Shown: in pieces, positions 17,023 through 21,355 of the stretch
Layout: each line of letters begins with the position of its first letter
Position numbering within the stretch: the first letter of the stretch is position 1
Assembly: GCA_910592005.1 (NCBI GenBank)
Contig: CAJVPP010001260.1
Span: 1-21,355 of the forward strand
Reading direction: 5' to 3'
From: Funneliformis mosseae
Lineage: Eukaryota; Glomeromycota; Glomeromycetes; Glomerales; Glomeraceae
Length of the DNA stretch: 21,355 nt
Position numbers and translations under genes: made by a program
The notes under the pieces: model-generated
What the model was told of the DNA's origin: nothing
Database searches by the model: none
What the model saw: only the letters and a program-made list of their open reading frames with translations

Positions 17023-20003
17023 ATGTTTGTTCAACCACAAGAAAAATTTTCAAATAAAATTTTCGAAATAACCACCAACCATAACTTTAATGCGATGCCG
17101 GCGCCAGAGAACGCAACGTCTCCTACATCACCTTTTTCTTTTGTTCCTTCTACAATTTTAGAAGGGGATGTAGCTTCTGTTAATTCTTTCAAGTCAACGG
17201 ATACCAACTATACCGGAGATCAAGAAAGTTTAGCTTCCGACTTTGCAGTAAGGGAAAATGATCTGCAAGGAATAATAAAAATCCTTTGTGAGCTTGATGT
17301 ATGATTATATTTTGTTTATTAATTCTAATTTTTTTTTAAGGACTATCTAATTTTTTTTCTTTTTTCTTTCTTCTTTCATTAGGGTGGTCTGAGTATAGCA
17401 TTAGAAAGAGTAAAACAAGATGTAGTGACAGCAAAAGCATGTATCATTTAATTATTTTTTATTTTTATTTTTCATCATTTAATTATAATTATTAATATTT
17501 TATCCAATTACAATACTTTCGATTTATTAGGAAGTGGCCACTTTTTTGAGAAAAAGAGCCGCAATAGAAGAAGAGTACGGTAAAATGATGATGAAATTAG
17601 CAAAGAATTTACAAGAAAGTCATCATACTAATGATACGAAACAGGGGTTAGTTTCTCGAATTTTTTTTTTTTTACTTTATATTATTATAGTTTGTTGATT
17701 AATATTCATTTTATAATTAGATCATATGGTGACAGTTGGTTAAGCATATTAAAAATACACGAAAATATAGGAGAAAATAGGGTTAAACTTGCATCCGCGA
17801 TTCAAGAAATATCTGAAGATGTAACTGTCCTTTATAAGGACATAGATAAAGCCAGAAAAAATGTATTGAAAAAAAATCCTTTAGTTATTACTAAAATATA
17901 TTTATTAATACTAACAATAAAAAATAATATTGCAAAATTTTAAATAGCTTAAAGATTCCGGGCAAAAATATGAAAAAGCAATTCAAGATTCAGAAACTTC
18001 CTTAGAAAAGGTGACTGTTAAATCTTTATTTTTTTTAAAAAATGTTTTCCTTATATACATCTCTTATCTTTATTATCTTTATAGGCTAAAGGGAAATACG
18101 ATTCATATAGTGAAGATTGGGAACGTACTATTTTACAAAAGCATGGAGATTCTCCTACTACCTCAAAACCAAAGACTTTGCCAAAATCAATATTTTCTAA
18201 ACAACCAAAGACCCCAACACAGGTTCAATTATAATTTATTTGAAATATATAAATTGGATTGGATTTTATCATGATTTACTAAATGCGGTCTAATCCTGAG
18301 TGTTCATAAAAAAAAAAATCTCTCTAGTTAGTTAAAATGGAAGAAGATGCTAGAAATAAAGCCGAAGCTGCAAATGCAACATATAAACAACAGCTAATAG
18401 CTGCAAATACAGCACGCCATGACTATTATGACGTACAACTACCCAGCATAATTACGGTAATATACTATATATATATTCGTTTCTTAATTTGTAATTGTAA
18501 TTTTTTTTAAAAGATAAATATTGAAGTTTTTCTTTTAAAAAAAATAGACCCTCAAAGAAACTGCCGATGAATGTGACGTAGGTCTTCAATATCATTTGGC
18601 GCGATATTCTTACTTATTTGAAAATACTATTGTATGCGACGGTTTGCTTATAAACCCAATCAATGACGAAGATGGTAATTACGCAAATAAAACAAAATGA
18701 AGATCTAATCATGACATTTAGTTTTTTTTCCACCCTGCATACACGTATTTTAAATTTTTTACCAGATGAATAATGCTCATTTTACAACATCTTCACTTTA
18801 TTCTCTCTCTTTAAGGTCCTGCTTTACGTAAAACCGTGGAAAAAATCAGTAATGACGAAGATTTTTACAATTATGTGAAATCTCATGACGTTATGACAAG
18901 AAAGACAAAAAAATCTGATATTCCATATGATCAATATAATTTGGTATAGCATTAACTCGTATAAAAATTTTTGTATTGGCGATTTTATTTTCTTATTCTA
19001 TTTTTCTTTTAGTCTACACAAGCTGTCAACATCATAAACCCAAAGAATATTTTTGGCGTGGATTTAGCTGAGCAAATGCAAAGAGATGGTCATGAAGTTC
19101 CATTAATACTGGTTAAATGTTGCGAAGCAATTGAACAATGTGGTGAGATTAGCAAACAAATCCATATACTCAAATCTTGCTTATTAATCATTCCTGGTAA
19201 ATATTTTATTAGGAGGATTGCAAAGCCAAGGTCTTTATCGTATTTCAGGAGTAACGTCTCATGTTCAAAGATTGCGGACGCTGTTTGATAGAAGTAAGGT
19301 TTTAATCTACTAAAACTATTAACATATTCATTGAAAGTGTAATTCATATTTTAAACATATTTTTAACAGATGCGGACATGTTTGATCTTAATGCGGAAGA
19401 AAATCTTGACGTGAATGATATCACTAGCGTTTTAAAATTATGGTTTCGTGAACTACCCGATCCACTCTTTACAAAGGATATGTATCAAGATTTTATTAAT
19501 GCTGCAAGTGAGTATATAACATCTTAATTAAAATTATTATTTAAATCCGAGAATTCAAAGAATTTTAAATGAATTACGCATCGTCATTAAGAAAATCCCG
19601 ACGATAGAAGACGTGTCCTTGAGCTCCATGACCGTGTTAATCATCTTCCGGACGCAAATTATAGTACTCTAAAATATTTGATGCGCCACTTAAATGAGTA
19701 AGATAATCTTTTAATGATTCTTAAATTATATTTATTTATTTAAGTATGATTCTAATAAGTTGAAATATTTATAGGGTAGTAAAAAATCAAGAATATAATA
19801 AAATGAATGTACAAAATCTTGGTATAGTTTTTGGTCCTACGTTAATGGGAAGTCCAGTTGTAGGGGTTTCAAATTCTACACCAGGTATTTCGGGTCCAGT
19901 ATTATTACAAAGTGATGGAGCAGGACTCAATGATATGAGTTGGCAATGTAAAGTTGTAGAAACAATCTTAATGAATTATCGTTCTATTTTTGTTATGGAA
20001 TAA
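17023..20003 (+). CDS. F-BAR and RhoGAP domain protein (Rgd1-like)
   Basis: Fourteen exons: 17023-17298, 17383-17436, 17531-17646, 17721-17862, 17948-18010, 18085-18222, 18328-18456, 18548-18674, 18816-18943, 19013-19142, 19213-19293, 19370-19507, 19592-19697, 19775-20003. They join in phase to 618 residues. Residues 1-80 are a Ser/Thr-rich tail. About 85-385 form an F-BAR membrane-bending coil, with LRKRAAIEEEYGK at 116-128 and a Pro/Lys/Ser-rich insert near 237-263. About 405-612 form a RhoGAP domain with arginine finger R444 in GLYRISG, K484 in LKLWFRELPDPL, and N557 in NLGIVFGPTLM, so it should speed GTP hydrolysis on Rho-type GTPases at the membrane. Layout and length match yeast Rgd1 (acts on Rho3/Rho4); orthology is inferred. 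The second intron seems to use a GC donor. AATAAA lies at 20057-20062. Confidence 0.93.
17437..17530 (+). other. Probable GC-AG intron in the F-BAR/RhoGAP gene
   Basis: Joining AAA|GCATGT to TTATTAG|GAA gives TAKEVATFLRKR, which restores the Glu usual at this place in F-BAR (FCH) domains. A GT donor four bases later (17441) with a poor acceptor GAAG (17533-17534) would also stay in frame and give TAKALATFLRKR. The GT donor with the good TTAG acceptor makes a stop at the joint. I prefer the GC-AG form. Confidence 0.55.
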
Positions 20004-21355
20004 GCATTTGTGTGTCGATAAGATAGATTTATTTATGATAATTTGATCCTGGTGATAATAAATATAATAGATAGATCTATTAAAAAAAGTGATGTTTTTT
20101 TATTAGCAATCTTTTTTTTTTTTTAAAAAAAAAAAATAGTTATGAATGCTTACAATATTACATGGTAAGCATTTAATATATACTAAAAAAAAAAAAAATA
20201 AAAAATAAAAATAAAATAATAATAATAATAATCATTATAATCATTGAATATATAAATAATAAGAGGTATTTATTGTTTTATCATTAATTATTTATTTATT
20301 TTCTTCGCTTTATATTAAATTTTTTTTTTTTAATATTTTAATAATAAATAGTTTAACAATTTACCAATTTTGTAAAAAATATATTATAAATTTGATTACT
20401 TATTTAATATCATTAAAAAAAAGAAAAGAAACCAAATATATTTTTATCGTAATTTGTTTAAAAAAACACTTTTGTTAAAATAAATTTATATTATATTTAT
20501 ATAAGAAATTCTATCAGTTAATATATTTATTTTAATTTTTATAGATTTTTTTGATCTACTAAATGAATTTAATTATAAAAACTTATTTTTAAGATTAATA
20601 TATAAAGCTAAAATATAATAAAATTTAAGTTAGTTAGTAATAACATTTTTATATTAATGTATTTTACTTGTATATAAAATATTTTTAAATATTTTTTTTT
20701 ATATTAAGATTTATTTTTATCATTCTTAATAAATTAAATTTATATTTAATGATAATTAGATAATGTTTATATATTAAATTTTATGTAAAAATAATTTTAG
20801 AAATTCAAAATAAAAATTTATGTAAAATTATATTTCTTGATTATTATATATATAATATTATATAAAATTATAAAATTACAATATAAATATAAAATTTATG
20901 AATGTATTATATTAATAAAATAAATAAAAACTAATTATCAAAACCTTTTTTCTTAAATAAATTAATTGATTTCATAAAATATATAATTAAATTACTAATA
21001 AATTTATAAATTTCTTTCATTTTAAATATTTATATTTCTTTAAATAATTAATTAATTTATCTCTAAGATTTTAAAGATTAATTTTATATAAAATTATAAA
21101 TTTTACTTTAAAAAAAAAACATAAAATTTTAATTTAAATTTAATAATATTAATATATATCTTACAAATTTAATAGTAAAAAATATTTATAATATTTATTT
21201 AAAATAAGTAGTAAATAAATTTTATTATATATTTAAATCTAAAAGATTTTTATAATAAAACTATTATCCCTTAAAGCGTAGATATAAATTGGCTATAAAA
21301 CATTATAGAAAAATTATAATATTTTAATATCTAATGATTATAAAAAGATGAAATA
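20004..21355. other. Extremely AT-rich 3' spacer
   Basis: After the polyadenylation signal at 20057-20062 the sequence has A and T runs, a short AAT microsatellite near 20214-20233, and then over 1 kb made almost only of A and T. No gene, RNA or repeat unit is visible. Confidence 0.65.

Noticed and set aside
19058..19288. Independent 76-codon ORF inside the RhoGAP gene
   Set aside because: It merely reads exon 10 through the unspliced intron; splicing gives the conserved GLYRISG block.

Overview
The window looks like a piece of a strongly AT-rich fungal nuclear genome. The genes are split by many short introns (mostly 60-85 nt, usually GTA...TAG), encoded proteins are typical eukaryotic ones, and long homopolymer runs and decayed transposon sequence fill the spaces. 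The style (AT content, intron size, asparagine/lysine-rich decayed ORFs, LTR element) suggests an early-diverging fungus such as a Glomeromycotina (Rhizophagus-like) species; that placement is inference, not proven by any single marker.

Layout. Positions 1-2570 hold gene relics on the minus strand: a fragment at the left edge (1-168), a frameshifted relic (711-1473) and a decayed multi-exon gene (1977-2570), with a cluster of AATGACC/GGTCATT motifs between the last two. After 1.3 kb of featureless AT-rich DNA comes a complete 4.56-kb LTR element (3886-8441) with LTRs of about 735 bp. The LTRs differ at some 70-75 sites that are almost all transitions, and an ORF relic runs from the interior into the right LTR.

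From 9313 the window is genic. NBP35/NUBP1 (eight exons, +) encodes the scaffold ATPase of cytosolic iron-sulfur assembly. It converges on a single-exon 197-aa orphan gene (11190-11783, -). A 2.6-kb spacer with two weak small ORFs follows. A 132-nt homopyrimidine tract then leads into an intronless gene (14424-16763, +) for a protein of eleven Myb/SANT-like repeats. Only 259 bp downstream, in tandem, lies a 14-exon gene (17023-20003, +) for an F-BAR plus RhoGAP protein of 618 residues. The last 1.35 kb is extremely AT-rich and empty.

The three recognised genes act in unrelated processes (Fe-S protein maturation, DNA binding, Rho GTPase and membrane control), as expected for a eukaryotic chromosome without operons. 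The unusual material is the transition-mutated LTR element with its unidentified ORF, the many-repeat SANT protein with a basic leader, and its homopyrimidine upstream region.
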